A DNA stretch of 64,000 nt, from positions 1,984,001 to 2,048,000 of the forward strand of contig NZ_JARUMJ010000001.1 in the NCBI RefSeq assembly GCF_036898465.1. The letters are read 5' to 3'. Below, in pieces: positions 1 through 7,718 of this stretch (the stretch's first letter is position 1; each line of letters begins with the position of its first letter). Position numbers and translations under genes: made by a program. Origin of the DNA: Streptomyces sp. B21-105 (GTDB taxonomy: Bacteria; Actinomycetota; Actinomycetes; Streptomycetales; Streptomycetaceae). A model generated the notes under the pieces. That model saw only the letters and a list, made by a program, of their open reading frames with translations, was not told the origin of the DNA and searched no databases.

Positions 1-1720
1 AGTCGACGTGCGTGTCGCCGATCGGGATGCCGATCGCCTGCACCGGGGCCAGCCACGCGGGGAAGGCGCCCGCGTAGTGCTCCAGGAGCACCGCGAAGAA
101 CCGTTCGATCGACCCGAACAGGGCCCGGTGGATCATGACCGGCCGCTGCTTGGAGCCGTCGGGCGAGGTGTACTCGAGCTCGAAGCGCTCCGGCAGGTTG
201 AAGTCGAGCTGGATGGTCGACATCTGCCAGGTGCGGCCGATGGCGTCCTTCGTCTGGACGGAGATCTTGGGGCCGTAGAAGGCGGCGCCGCCCGGGTCCG
301 GGACCAGGGGCAGGCCCTGCTTCTCGGCGACCTGGCGCAGCGTCTCGGTCGCCTCCTCCCAGACGTCGTCCGAGCCGACGAACTTCTCCGGGTCCTTGGT
401 GGACAGCTCCAGGTAGAAGTCGGTCAGGCCGTAGTCGCGCAGCAGGCCGAGGACGAAGGTGAGCGTCTTGTCGAGCTCCTCCGCCATCTGCTCGCGGGTG
501 CAGTAGATGTGCGCGTCGTCCTGGGTGAAGCCGCGCGCGCGGGTCAGGCCGTGCACGACGCCCGACTTCTCGTACCGGTACACGGTCCCGAACTCGAAGA
601 GGCGCAGCGGCAGTTCGCGGTAGGAGCGGCCGCGCGCGTCGAAGATCAGGTTGTGCATCGGGCAGTTCATGGGCTTGAGGTAGTAGTCCACGCCCTCGTC
701 GAGCTGCATGGGCGGGTACATGCCGTCGGCGTACCAGTCCAGGTGCCCGGACTGCTCGAAGAGCTTCCCCTTCGTCGCGTGCGGGGTGTAGACGAACTCG
801 TAGCCCTCCTCCTCGTGGCGGCGGCGCGAGTAGTCCTCCATGACCCGGCGCACGACGCCGCCCTTGGGGTGGAAGACCGCGAGGCCGGAGCCGATCTGCT
901 CCGGGATGGAGAACAGGTCGAGTTCGGAGCCCAGCTTGCGGTGGTCGCGCTTCTCGGCCTCGGCGAGGAAGTCGAGGTGTGCCTTCAGCTCGTCCTTGGT
1001 CGGCCACGCGGTGCCGTAGATCCGCTGGAGCATCGGGTTCTTCTCGCTGCCGCGCCAGTAGGCGGCCGCGTTGCGCATCAGCTTGAACGCCGGGATGTTG
1101 CGGGTGGTGGGCAGGTGGGGACCGCGGCAGAGGTCCTTCCAGCACAGGTCGCCGGTCTTCGCGTCGAGGTTGTCGTAGATCGTCAGCTCGCCGGCGCCGA
1201 CCTCGACATCCGCGCCGTCGTCGGAGGAGGCCGAGCCCTTGAGGCCGATCAGCTCCAGCTTGTACGGCTCGTCGGCGAGCTCCTCACGGGCCGCTTCGTC
1301 GGTGACCACACGGCGGGAGAAGCGCTGGCCCCGCTTCTGGATCTCCTGCATCTTCTTCTCGACGGCCTTGAGATCCTCGGGCGTGAACGGCTTCTCGACG
1401 TCGAAGTCGTAGTAGAAGCCGTCCTTGACCGGCGGGCCGATGCCCAGCTTGGCTTCCGGGAAGAGCTCCTGCACGGCCTGGGCCATCACGTGCGCGGTGG
1501 AGTGGCGCAGGATGTTCAGACCGTCCTCGGAGGAGATCTCGACGCCTTCGACCTCTTCGCCGTCCCGCAGCACGTACGCCAGGTCCCTGAGCTCGCCGGC
1601 CACGCGCGCGGCGACGATCGAGCGCTCGCCGGCGAAGAGGTCGGCGGCCGTGGTGCCCGTCGTCACCGTGCGCTCTTCCCGCTCGGAATCGCGTTGGATG
1701 ATCACACGGACGTCTGACAC
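1..1720 (-). CDS. thrS: Threonyl-tRNA synthetase, 3' end outside window
   Basis: Charges tRNA-Thr with threonine in the cytoplasm (class II aminoacyl-tRNA synthetase). The 573 codons present start with a TGS domain (about residues 1-65), followed by the editing domain carrying the HSTAH zinc-site motif near residue 78, the SAD region with DLCRGPHLP, and the class II catalytic core with the MNCPMHN motif near residue 350 whose Cys and the following His residues bind the active-site zinc. The C-terminal anticodon-binding domain lies beyond the window edge; full-length actinobacterial enzymes are roughly 650-660 residues. The start is the GTG at 1718-1720, chosen because GGAGAG lies 4 bases upstream and the product then begins SDVRVII as in relatives. 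A possible -10 hexamer (TACGAT, 1780-1785 on this strand) lies in the 116-bp leader. No T-box leader was seen. Confidence 0.97.
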   Translation of the reverse strand, partial: MSDVRVIIQRDSEREERTVTTGTTAADLFAGERSIVAARVAGELRDLAYVLRDGEEVEGVEISSEDGLNILRHSTAHVMAQAVQELFPEAKLGIGPPVKDGFYYDFDVEKPFTPEDLKAVEKKMQEIQKRGQRFSRRVVTDEAAREELADEPYKLELIGLKGSASSDDGADVEVGAGELTIYDNLDAKTGDLCWKDLCRGPHLPTTRNIPAFKLMRNAAAYWRGSEKNPMLQRIYGTAWPTKDELKAHLDFLAEAEKRDHRKLGSELDLFSIPEQIGSGLAVFHPKGGVVRRVMEDYSRRRHEEEGYEFVYTPHATKGKLFEQSGHLDWYADGMYPPMQLDEGVDYYLKPMNCPMHNLIFDARGRSYRELPLRLFEFGTVYRYEKSGVVHGLTRARGFTQDDAHIYCTREQMAEELDKTLTFVLGLLRDYGLTDFYLELSTKDPEKFVGSDDVWEEATETLRQVAEKQGLPLVPDPGGAAFYGPKISVQTKDAIGRTWQMSTIQLDFNLPERFELEYTSPDGSKQRPVMIHRALFGSIERFFAVLLEHYAGAFPAWLAPVQAIGIPIGDTHVD

Positions 1721-1836
1721 CGGTCTCTCCTGACTGAAGGCGGATGCGGGCGCCGTACCGTGGGCGCGCGCAATAGGGGATCGTACCGACCCGCACCCGC
1801 CGACCGCGAAATCAGCCCTCGCCGCCCGGCCGGGCG

Positions 1837-3051
1837 CTACTCCCCGCCGCAGGCCTCCTCGAAGAAGTCGACGTTCTCCTGGAGGGACTTCAGCAGACGG
1901 TCCCGCTCCTCCTCGTCCACCTGCACGGGGACGACCCCGCACGCGCCGGTGACCCTGCGGAACCCGCCCCGGCTCTCCAGCCGGCCGCGCACCCGCACCG
2001 GCAGCCCCACCAGATGGGCCTGCCCGGCGATGCGGTAGTCCTCCTCGTCGAGGGTCAGCCGGACGTGCGGGATCTCGGCGCCGGCCAGTACCCGCAGTCG
2101 TACGCTGCCCTCGCCGCGCGGCCCCGACCTGCGCATCCGGACCACCGTGCCGGTGATCCGCACCGGCACGGAGGGCTCCTCGCGCAGATAGCGGGCGCCC
2201 GCCTCGCGCAGCACGGGCAGGTCGCCGGGCGAGAACTCGACCGGTTCGCCGCCGGGGGCGCAGTCCTCGGGGACGCCGGCCGCGGGCGCCCACTCGACGG
2301 CGATCCGGGCGCCCTGGGTCCCCCGCACGAGGGTGATCAGCGCCTCGGTCAGCTCGCGGCTGGCGCCCGCCTCCACCGCGCCGTCGAAGGCGTCCATGGC
2401 GCCGGCCGCCCGCTGGTAGTCGATGGCCTCCCGCACGGCGTACAGGGCCTGGTGCAGCCGGACGGCGAGCGGGCGGGCGCCGGCGACCGGCGCGAAGGCC
2501 GTCAGGCGACGCCCACCGGCCGCGGAGCCCACGAGGACGCCGTCCAGCGTCGCGAGGGCGGCGCGCCGGTGCCGGGCCCCGTAGTAGCCGGCACGCGCGC
2601 GCGTGGCGAGGGCGCCGGCCAGCAGCATCTGGCGGACCGCGCCTCGCAGCTGTTCCTCGACGGCCCAGGAGGCGGCCCCGGCGGGCCCGGCCGGCGCGTC
2701 CCGCCACCAGCGGATCTCGTCGCTGGGCACGGCGAGCCCGAGGAGCACCTCGCGGGCGGAGGGCGTGCCGCTGCGGGCCAGCGCCAGGAGCGCCTCGCCC
2801 AGCAGGTCGTCGCTGTCGGGAAAGGCCCGGCTCTCCGGCACGAGCAGGCTGGTCGCCGCGCCGCCGGGGCCGGGCGGGGTCCAGCGGCCGTAACGTCCGG
2901 TCGCGCCGCCGCGCCGCTGCCAGCCGTGCCGGCGCAGCAGGGCACCGAGGACGGCCGGGTCGACCTCGGCGGTCTCGGGGTGCCGGTTCCAGTGGGCCTC
3001 GGGGTGCGGCCGCACCGGCCGCAGGCGCTCGTCCAGGGGGCGGTGGGTCAC
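1837..3051 (-). CDS. Hypothetical protein, partner of DUF4365 gene
   Basis: A 404-residue protein of no family I can name. It is rich in Arg, Ala and Gly, has no signal peptide or membrane segment, and its last third (about residues 285-395) alternates short beta-like stretches ([24 protein letters not shown]) in a way that could form an OB-like fold. It ends in an acidic, helical tail. The GTG start at 3049-3051 overlaps the stop of the upstream DUF4365 gene by 4 bases (GTGA), so the two are surely co-translated. The pairing with a nuclease-like fold suggests a nucleic-acid role, but this is inference only. Confidence 0.8.
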   Translation of the reverse strand: MTHRPLDERLRPVRPHPEAHWNRHPETAEVDPAVLGALLRRHGWQRRGGATGRYGRWTPPGPGGAATSLLVPESRAFPDSDDLLGEALLALARSGTPSAREVLLGLAVPSDEIRWWRDAPAGPAGAASWAVEEQLRGAVRQMLLAGALATRARAGYYGARHRRAALATLDGVLVGSAAGGRRLTAFAPVAGARPLAVRLHQALYAVREAIDYQRAAGAMDAFDGAVEAGASRELTEALITLVRGTQGARIAVEWAPAAGVPEDCAPGGEPVEFSPGDLPVLREAGARYLREEPSVPVRITGTVVRMRRSGPRGEGSVRLRVLAGAEIPHVRLTLDEEDYRIAGQAHLVGLPVRVRGRLESRGGFRRVTGACGVVPVQVDEEERDRLLKSLQENVDFFEEACGGE

Positions 3052-3614
3052 GGTCTGCCTCCCGTCCCGGCTCGCGTCATGATCTCGCACAGCGCCCGGT
3101 CGTCGAAGATGCGTGCGGTCGGTATCCGCACGGTGGTGCGGGTCCGGCCGGTGATCGGGTGGCCGGCGAGATTGACCCAGTAGCAGCAGTGCCGCAGGTC
3201 GAGGCGGTCGTGGCCGGCCCGCAACCACTGTTCCCGCGCCCGGGGAACGATCATGACGACCAGGATCTTGTGCACCGTGACGGGGGTGCGGGCGAGCTTG
3301 CGCAGGTGGTCGTTGTCGAGGGTGAAGGAGAAGGAGTGGCCTGGCGGGTCGGGCCGCACCTGGTAGGTGGCCTTCAGCTGCACCTTGATGGTGACCTCGT
3401 CGTCGACGGTGTGGCCGGGGGCGCTGTGGCTGACGTGCCAGTCGATGCCGTTGTCGGGGAAGGGCTGGGACAGCGAGCATCCCGCGGCGGCCGCGACGGC
3501 GTGCAGATAGCCCACCTGCAGTGTCTCCATGCAGGCGGTGGTGGCGAGCGTGCCGCGTTCGACGCCCGCGCGCTCGGGCAGCAGCCCGCTCCGCTCGGGC
3601 TGCGCTATCGCCAT
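3048..3614 (-). CDS. DUF4365 domain protein, PD-(D/E)XK-like
   Basis: A 188-residue protein matching the DUF4365 family, which has the look of the PD-(D/E)XK nuclease superfamily. Visible hallmarks are the GIDWHV stretch (about residue 50) and the downstream strand VQLKAT (about residue 73), the Q-x-K variant of the (D/E)xK motif seen in this family. No signal peptide or membrane segment is present. The ATG at 3612-3614 is used as start; upstream in-frame sequence looks non-coding. It is the first gene of a two-gene unit (4-bp overlap with the next) and is transcribed away from the exonuclease gene at 3783, sharing a 168-bp divergent promoter region. DUF4365 proteins are often seen with mobile or defence genes; activity here is unproven. 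Confidence 0.8.
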   Translation of the reverse strand: MAIAQPERSGLLPERAGVERGTLATTACMETLQVGYLHAVAAAAGCSLSQPFPDNGIDWHVSHSAPGHTVDDEVTIKVQLKATYQVRPDPPGHSFSFTLDNDHLRKLARTPVTVHKILVVMIVPRAREQWLRAGHDRLDLRHCCYWVNLAGHPITGRTRTTVRIPTARIFDDRALCEIMTRAGTGGRP

Positions 3615-3782
3615 GACCAACAGCCTTCCCCGCAGACCCGTTCCCCGTGACGGGCCGCTGAACTGCAAAGACCCGTACTCGTGTTGTGTCCTTCCGGCGT
3701 ACGGCGCAAACAGCCCGGGTATCACCAAACTGGCAGAAGACGGTGCGTCAGCTGCCGTGGCTGAACGAGGGGTTGGATTGGT

Positions 3783-4508
3783 ATGACGTACTGGTACGAG
3801 GGCCCTCTGGCCTCCTTTGACACGGAGACGACGGGTGTCGACGTGGAGACCGACCGGATCGTGTCGGCCGCCCTCGTCGTCCAGGATGCGCCGGGGGCGC
3901 GGCCGCGGGTCAGCCGGTGGCTGGTGAACCCGGGCGTGCCGGTGCCCGCGGGGGCGACGGAGGTGCACGGACTGACGGACGAGCATCTGCAGCGCAACGG
4001 CCGCTGGCCGGCGCCGGTGATGTTCGAGATAGCCCAGCTGCTCACCGAACAGGCCGCCGCGGGCCGCCCGTTGGTGGTGATGAACGCGCCGTTCGACCTG
4101 ACGCTGCTCGACCGCGAGCTGCGCAGGCACCGGGCCTCGTCGCTGGGCCACTGGCTGGACGCGACGCCGCTGCGGGTGCTGGACCCGCGGGTCCTGGACA
4201 AGCAGCTGGACCGCTACCGCAAGGGGCGTCGCACGCTCACCGACCTGTGCGCGCACTACGACGTGACGTTGGCGGAGGCGCACGACGCGGCGGCCGACGC
4301 CCTCGCCGCGCTGGAGGTCGTCCGCGCGGTAGGGCGCCGGTTCGCCGCCCGGCTGGAGCGCCTGTCCCCGGCCGAGCTGCACGCCCTGCAGACGTCCTGG
4401 CACGCCGCTCAGGCGCGGGGGCTCCAGGCGTGGTTCGCGCGCAGCGGCTCGCCGGAGACGGTGGACACGTCGTGGCCGCTGCGGCCCGAGATGCCGGCAG
4501 CGGCGTAG
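3783..4508 (+). CDS. DEDDh 3'-5' exonuclease (DnaQ/epsilon-like)
   Basis: A 241-residue exonuclease of the DnaQ-like DEDDh superfamily that removes nucleotides from 3' ends of DNA or RNA. The four metal-binding acids and the catalytic His are all visible: D13 and E15 in FDTETTG, the Exo II Asp in MNAPFDLTLLD near residue 104, and H167/D172 in AHDAAADAL. It lacks the polymerase-binding C-terminus of replicative epsilon subunits, so a stand-alone repair or RNA-processing role fits better than proofreading by polymerase III. GAGGGG about 10 bases before the ATG serves as ribosome binding site. The gene is followed by the tRNA-Val terminator, transcribed from the other strand. Confidence 0.93.
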   Translation: MTYWYEGPLASFDTETTGVDVETDRIVSAALVVQDAPGARPRVSRWLVNPGVPVPAGATEVHGLTDEHLQRNGRWPAPVMFEIAQLLTEQAAAGRPLVVMNAPFDLTLLDRELRRHRASSLGHWLDATPLRVLDPRVLDKQLDRYRKGRRTLTDLCAHYDVTLAEAHDAAADALAALEVVRAVGRRFAARLERLSPAELHALQTSWHAAQARGLQAWFARSGSPETVDTSWPLRPEMPAAA

Positions 4509-4565
4509 GCGCCCGCCCCGGGGCCGGTGCGGCGAGGCGCGTCGTCCGGCCTGCCTCCGGGCACG

Positions 4566-4595
4566 AAAAAGCCGGTCCGCTCGATGCGGACCGGC
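4566..4595 (-). terminator. Rho-independent terminator of tRNA-Val
   Basis: Perfect 10-bp stem (4571-4580 with 4586-4595), 5-base loop, followed on the minus strand by five T residues (4570-4566). It lies directly 3' of the minus-strand tRNA-Val and may also stop the convergent exonuclease gene. Confidence 0.85.
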
Positions 4596-4604
4596 CTCTC
4601 CCGG

Positions 4605-4676
4605 TGGGCGATACTGGGTTCGAACCAGTGACCTCTTCGGTGTGAACGAAGCGCTCTCCCACTGAGCTAATCGCCC
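4605..4676 (-). tRNA. tRNA-Val (CAC)
   Basis: 72 nt, 7-bp acceptor stem GGGCGAT/ATCGCCC with A discriminator, T-arm GGTTCGAACC, and the anticodon loop TTCACAC giving anticodon CAC. The 3' CCA is not encoded. The same tRNA sequence occurs again at 15303-15374, so the window holds two identical copies. Confidence 0.97.
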
Positions 4677-4715
4677 GGGAACGCACCGAACAATACAGGG
4701 CTCCGCGGGCTTCCT

Positions 4716-5162
4716 TCAAACCGCTTCCAGGTACGCGGTCAGGCCGCGGCGCCCGGCCCGCATCATCAGTCGGTGGTTCAGCCGGAACACCGGCCGCCCC
4801 GGCACGGCGAACCGTCTCAGCAGTGGCTTGTTCACCTCGACGGCCTGGTCGTAGCGGGCGAGGCTGCCGGCGCCGTCGGCGGTGACGGTCCAGCGCGCCC
4901 ACCCGTCGATGTCGCCCGACAGCGCGGTCTGAAGGATCCCGGCCGCGGGGTCGCGCCGCACCTCACGCGCGGTGAATGTCATGTCGTACGGGAGGAGGGA
5001 GCGGATGCGGATGACGCCGGTCGTGTCGTCGATCCGGTTCACCTCGCGCACCTGGGGCCACCAGCGCGGGTAGTCCTCGGCTCGCTCCAGCACGTCGTAC
5101 ACGCGCGTGGGCGGCGCGTCCAGCGGCCACAGGCTGCGAAAGCGGTAGCGGGTCCAGTCCAT
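4716..5162 (-). CDS. SRPBCC (polyketide cyclase/START-like) protein
   Basis: A 148-residue protein with the SRPBCC helix-grip layout: N-terminal strand, the helix PPTRVYDVLERAEDYPRWWP that is diagnostic of the polyketide cyclase/dehydrase family, a run of strands that would line a hydrophobic cavity, and a long C-terminal helix. Ligand and function cannot be read from sequence. The ATG at 5160-5162 (MDWTRYRFRS) is preferred; an upstream ATG at 5231 would add 23 residues that look unconserved and would overlap the promoter side of the divergent membrane-protein gene. Located just 5' of tRNA-Val on the same strand. Confidence 0.85.
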   Translation of the reverse strand: MDWTRYRFRSLWPLDAPPTRVYDVLERAEDYPRWWPQVREVNRIDDTTGVIRIRSLLPYDMTFTAREVRRDPAAGILQTALSGDIDGWARWTVTADGAGSLARYDQAVEVNKPLLRRFAVPGRPVFRLNHRLMMRAGRRGLTAYLEAV

Positions 5163-5265
5163 GGGCCGAGTGTGCCCGTCCAGGGGGGCGGCCGGCTGTA
5201 TCTGAGTAGGTCCCTGAGTACGTGCGCTCATGCCCGTTCACGTGACGCGAGCCACACTCCCAGGC

Positions 5266-7647
5266 ATGACGCATATTCCGCCCCCGGCCGACGAGCTGCG
5301 GTTGCTCGACGCGGAGCTGTGGCGACTGGACGCCCGACGGGCTCAGTTGCTGACCCGCCGGGCCTGGCTGGTCGCCGCCCTGCAGCAGACGGCGGCGGGC
5401 TCGGTCCAGCCGACCGCCCCGGTCCTGCCGGGCCCGTCGGAGCCCCGGGTTCCGGTCGCCCCGCCTGAGGCCACCGCCCCCGGCGTACAGAACGTTCTCC
5501 TGCTGCTCGGCGGCATCCTGCTCACCGTCGCGGCGATGGTGTTCACCCTGGTCAGCTGGGGTCATCTCGGGATCGTGGGCCGCTCCGCGGTGCTGGGCGC
5601 GGTCACCCTGGCGGTGCTGGGCGCACCCGTGGCGCTGCTGCGGCGGCGGCTGCGTTCGACCGCCGAGGCGGTCGCGGGCCTGGGTCTGGCGCTGACCTTG
5701 CTGGACGCGTACGCGCTGCACGAGGCCGCGTTCCCGGCGGCGGACGGGACGACGTACGCGGCGGTCACCTTCACCGTGCTCGCGGCACTGTGGGCGGGGT
5801 ACGGCACGGCCCTCGCCGCGCTGCCGGGCTCGGCCACGCCGCGACTCCCCCGCCCCGCCGCCCTGACGGCTGCTCAACTCGTGCTGCCGCTGTGGTCGGT
5901 GTCGGCCGACGGGGGTCCGCGTACGATCACGGTCGCGGTGCTGCTGACGGCCGCCTTCGACGCGGCGGTCGCGCTGCGGGCGTCCGAGCGAGCGGTGCGT
6001 CTCGCCGCCGTGGTGTGCGCGGCCGCGACGGGTGGCTGGGGCGTGCTGACGGCGGGCCTGCTCTCGGTGGACGCGACCGCTCCGGGCGATGCGGCACGGG
6101 CCGCGGCGCTCCTCGCCCTCGCGGCGGCGATCGCCCTGGCGGTGACCCGGTTCGCCCCGGGGGCCGGCCTCGCGACGGGCACGGCGGCGGTCGGCGCGCT
6201 GTGCGCGGTCGTCGGCCTGGGCGGGGTCCTGCGGGCGTCGCTGCCCGGCGACTGGGCGGTGCCCGCCTATCTGGCCTGCGGCATCGCACTGTTGGCCGGG
6301 CCCCGGGGTTCGAATGCGGTGCGCCGGGGCTTCTTCTGGGCCTCCGGCGCCGTGCAGGCGGGCGCGGTGCTGTGGTCGGTGCCGGCCGTCGGCGTCGCGC
6401 TGCTCGGGCCGGTCCCGTGGCTCGGGCGGGTGTGGTCCGGCGCTCCCGCCGACGCCCGGGCCGCGGCGGCGACCGACGCGTTCTGGCCGCCGTACGCCGT
6501 CGCGGTCCCCCTCGTCCTCCTCGCGGTCGCCGCGGTCACGGCGGCGGCGGTCCGCGACGAGGAGTGGCGGGCCCAGGCACGGACCGCCGCGCTGACACTG
6601 ACGTGGGCCGCGGTGCTCGTCACCCCGGCGGCCCTCCAACTCCCGTACGTCGTCGGCCTGTCGGTGCAGGGTCTGCTGACGTTGGCCCTGCTGGCGCCGG
6701 CGTCGCGGACGGCCACCGCGCTCGCCCTGGGCTCGTCCCTCGGTCTCGCGTTCCTCTCGCTGGCCGCCGAGCCCGCCACGCTCACCGTGCTCGGCTCGCT
6801 CACCGTGGTGTGCGCGGCAGCCGCACGGCGCGGGCGCTCGGTGCCGGTGACCGCGGCCGCCTCCCTGGGCTACGCCACGGCCCTGGCCTGCGCGGCGGGC
6901 GCCGCCGCCGGCTGGCGGCCGGAGCACATCGCGCTGCTGGTGCTGCTGGTCCCGGCCGTCGCGGCGCTGGTCGCGCCCCGGACCGGCGACGCGGCCACCA
7001 CGCTCGCGGTGGAGGCGACGGGCGCCGTCGCGGGCCTCGTCGCCATCGGGCTCGCGGTGTTCGACCTGCCCCTGCTCGCCCTGGTGCTGTCGCTGTGCGC
7101 GGTGATCGCCGCGGGCACAGCCGTCCGTCCGGACCGTCGCGTGGCCGCTCACGTGGCGGCGGTGCTCTTCGTCCTGGCCTCGTGGGTGCGGCTGGCCGAC
7201 TGGCGGGTGGACACGCCTGAGGCGTACACCCTGCCGGTGACGGTCCTGGCGCTCTTCGTGGGCGTTCTGCGCCGGCGCGCGGACCCGCAGGCCTCGTCCT
7301 GGACGGCGTACGGCCCCGGGCTCGCCGCCACCCTTGTGCCCAGCCTCGCCGTCGCCTGGTACGACCCGGAGTGGGTCCGCCCCCTGCTGCTGGGCGCGGC
7401 CGCCCTGACGCTCACCCTGCTGGGCGTCCGGCACCGGCTCCAGGCACCGCTCGTGCTGGGCGGCGCGGTGCTCACGCTGGACGCGCTGCACCAACTCGCG
7501 CCGTATCTCGCCCAGGTGGGCGACGCGCTGCCCCGCTGGGTGCCTCCCGCCCTCGCCGGACTGCTGCTGCTCGCCCTCGGTGCGACGTACGAGCAGCGAC
7601 TGCGGGACGTCCGGCGGGTGCGGGAGGTGCTGGACCGTATGCACTAG
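5266..7647 (+). CDS. Large polytopic membrane protein
   Basis: A 793-residue integral membrane protein of unknown function. The first 65 residues are hydrophilic and predicted helical (DELRLLDAELWRLDARRAQLLTRR), after which about twenty hydrophobic segments, mostly Ala/Val/Leu, follow one another with very short loops up to a basic C-terminal tail. This layout resembles the 'SCP/integral membrane' hypothetical proteins common in Streptomyces and is not a recognisable transporter: no conserved charged residues or nucleotide-binding domain were seen. ATG 5266 is chosen; an in-frame ATG at 5230 is possible but would run into the divergent gene's upstream region. It converges on the pectin-lyase gene. 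Confidence 0.85.
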   Translation: MTHIPPPADELRLLDAELWRLDARRAQLLTRRAWLVAALQQTAAGSVQPTAPVLPGPSEPRVPVAPPEATAPGVQNVLLLLGGILLTVAAMVFTLVSWGHLGIVGRSAVLGAVTLAVLGAPVALLRRRLRSTAEAVAGLGLALTLLDAYALHEAAFPAADGTTYAAVTFTVLAALWAGYGTALAALPGSATPRLPRPAALTAAQLVLPLWSVSADGGPRTITVAVLLTAAFDAAVALRASERAVRLAAVVCAAATGGWGVLTAGLLSVDATAPGDAARAAALLALAAAIALAVTRFAPGAGLATGTAAVGALCAVVGLGGVLRASLPGDWAVPAYLACGIALLAGPRGSNAVRRGFFWASGAVQAGAVLWSVPAVGVALLGPVPWLGRVWSGAPADARAAAATDAFWPPYAVAVPLVLLAVAAVTAAAVRDEEWRAQARTAALTLTWAAVLVTPAALQLPYVVGLSVQGLLTLALLAPASRTATALALGSSLGLAFLSLAAEPATLTVLGSLTVVCAAAARRGRSVPVTAAASLGYATALACAAGAAAGWRPEHIALLVLLVPAVAALVAPRTGDAATTLAVEATGAVAGLVAIGLAVFDLPLLALVLSLCAVIAAGTAVRPDRRVAAHVAAVLFVLASWVRLADWRVDTPEAYTLPVTVLALFVGVLRRRADPQASSWTAYGPGLAATLVPSLAVAWYDPEWVRPLLLGAAALTLTLLGVRHRLQAPLVLGGAVLTLDALHQLAPYLAQVGDALPRWVPPALAGLLLLALGATYEQRLRDVRRVREVLDRMH

Positions 7648-7678
7648 GCCGGTGTCCCGGCCTGGGCCCTGGTGGCGC

Positions 7679-7710
7679 GGCCCGTCCCGGGACGGCTCCC
7701 GGGACGGGCC
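7679..7710. terminator. Bidirectional hairpin between convergent genes
   Basis: Perfect 13-bp G+C stem (7679-7691 with 7698-7710) with a 6-base loop in the 71-bp gap between the convergent genes ending at 7647 and 7719. No T-tract, as is common in Streptomyces. Confidence 0.65.
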
Positions 7711-7718
7711 GGCGTCCG

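Noticed and set aside
8..1717. 569-codon plus-strand frame opposite thrS
   Set aside because: Composition is Val/Leu/Gly/Arg-rich without domains; it mirrors the thrS reading frame, a usual high-G+C artefact.
1721..1836. T-box leader for thrS
   Set aside because: Leader is too short and lacks the TGGNACC-type T-box sequence.
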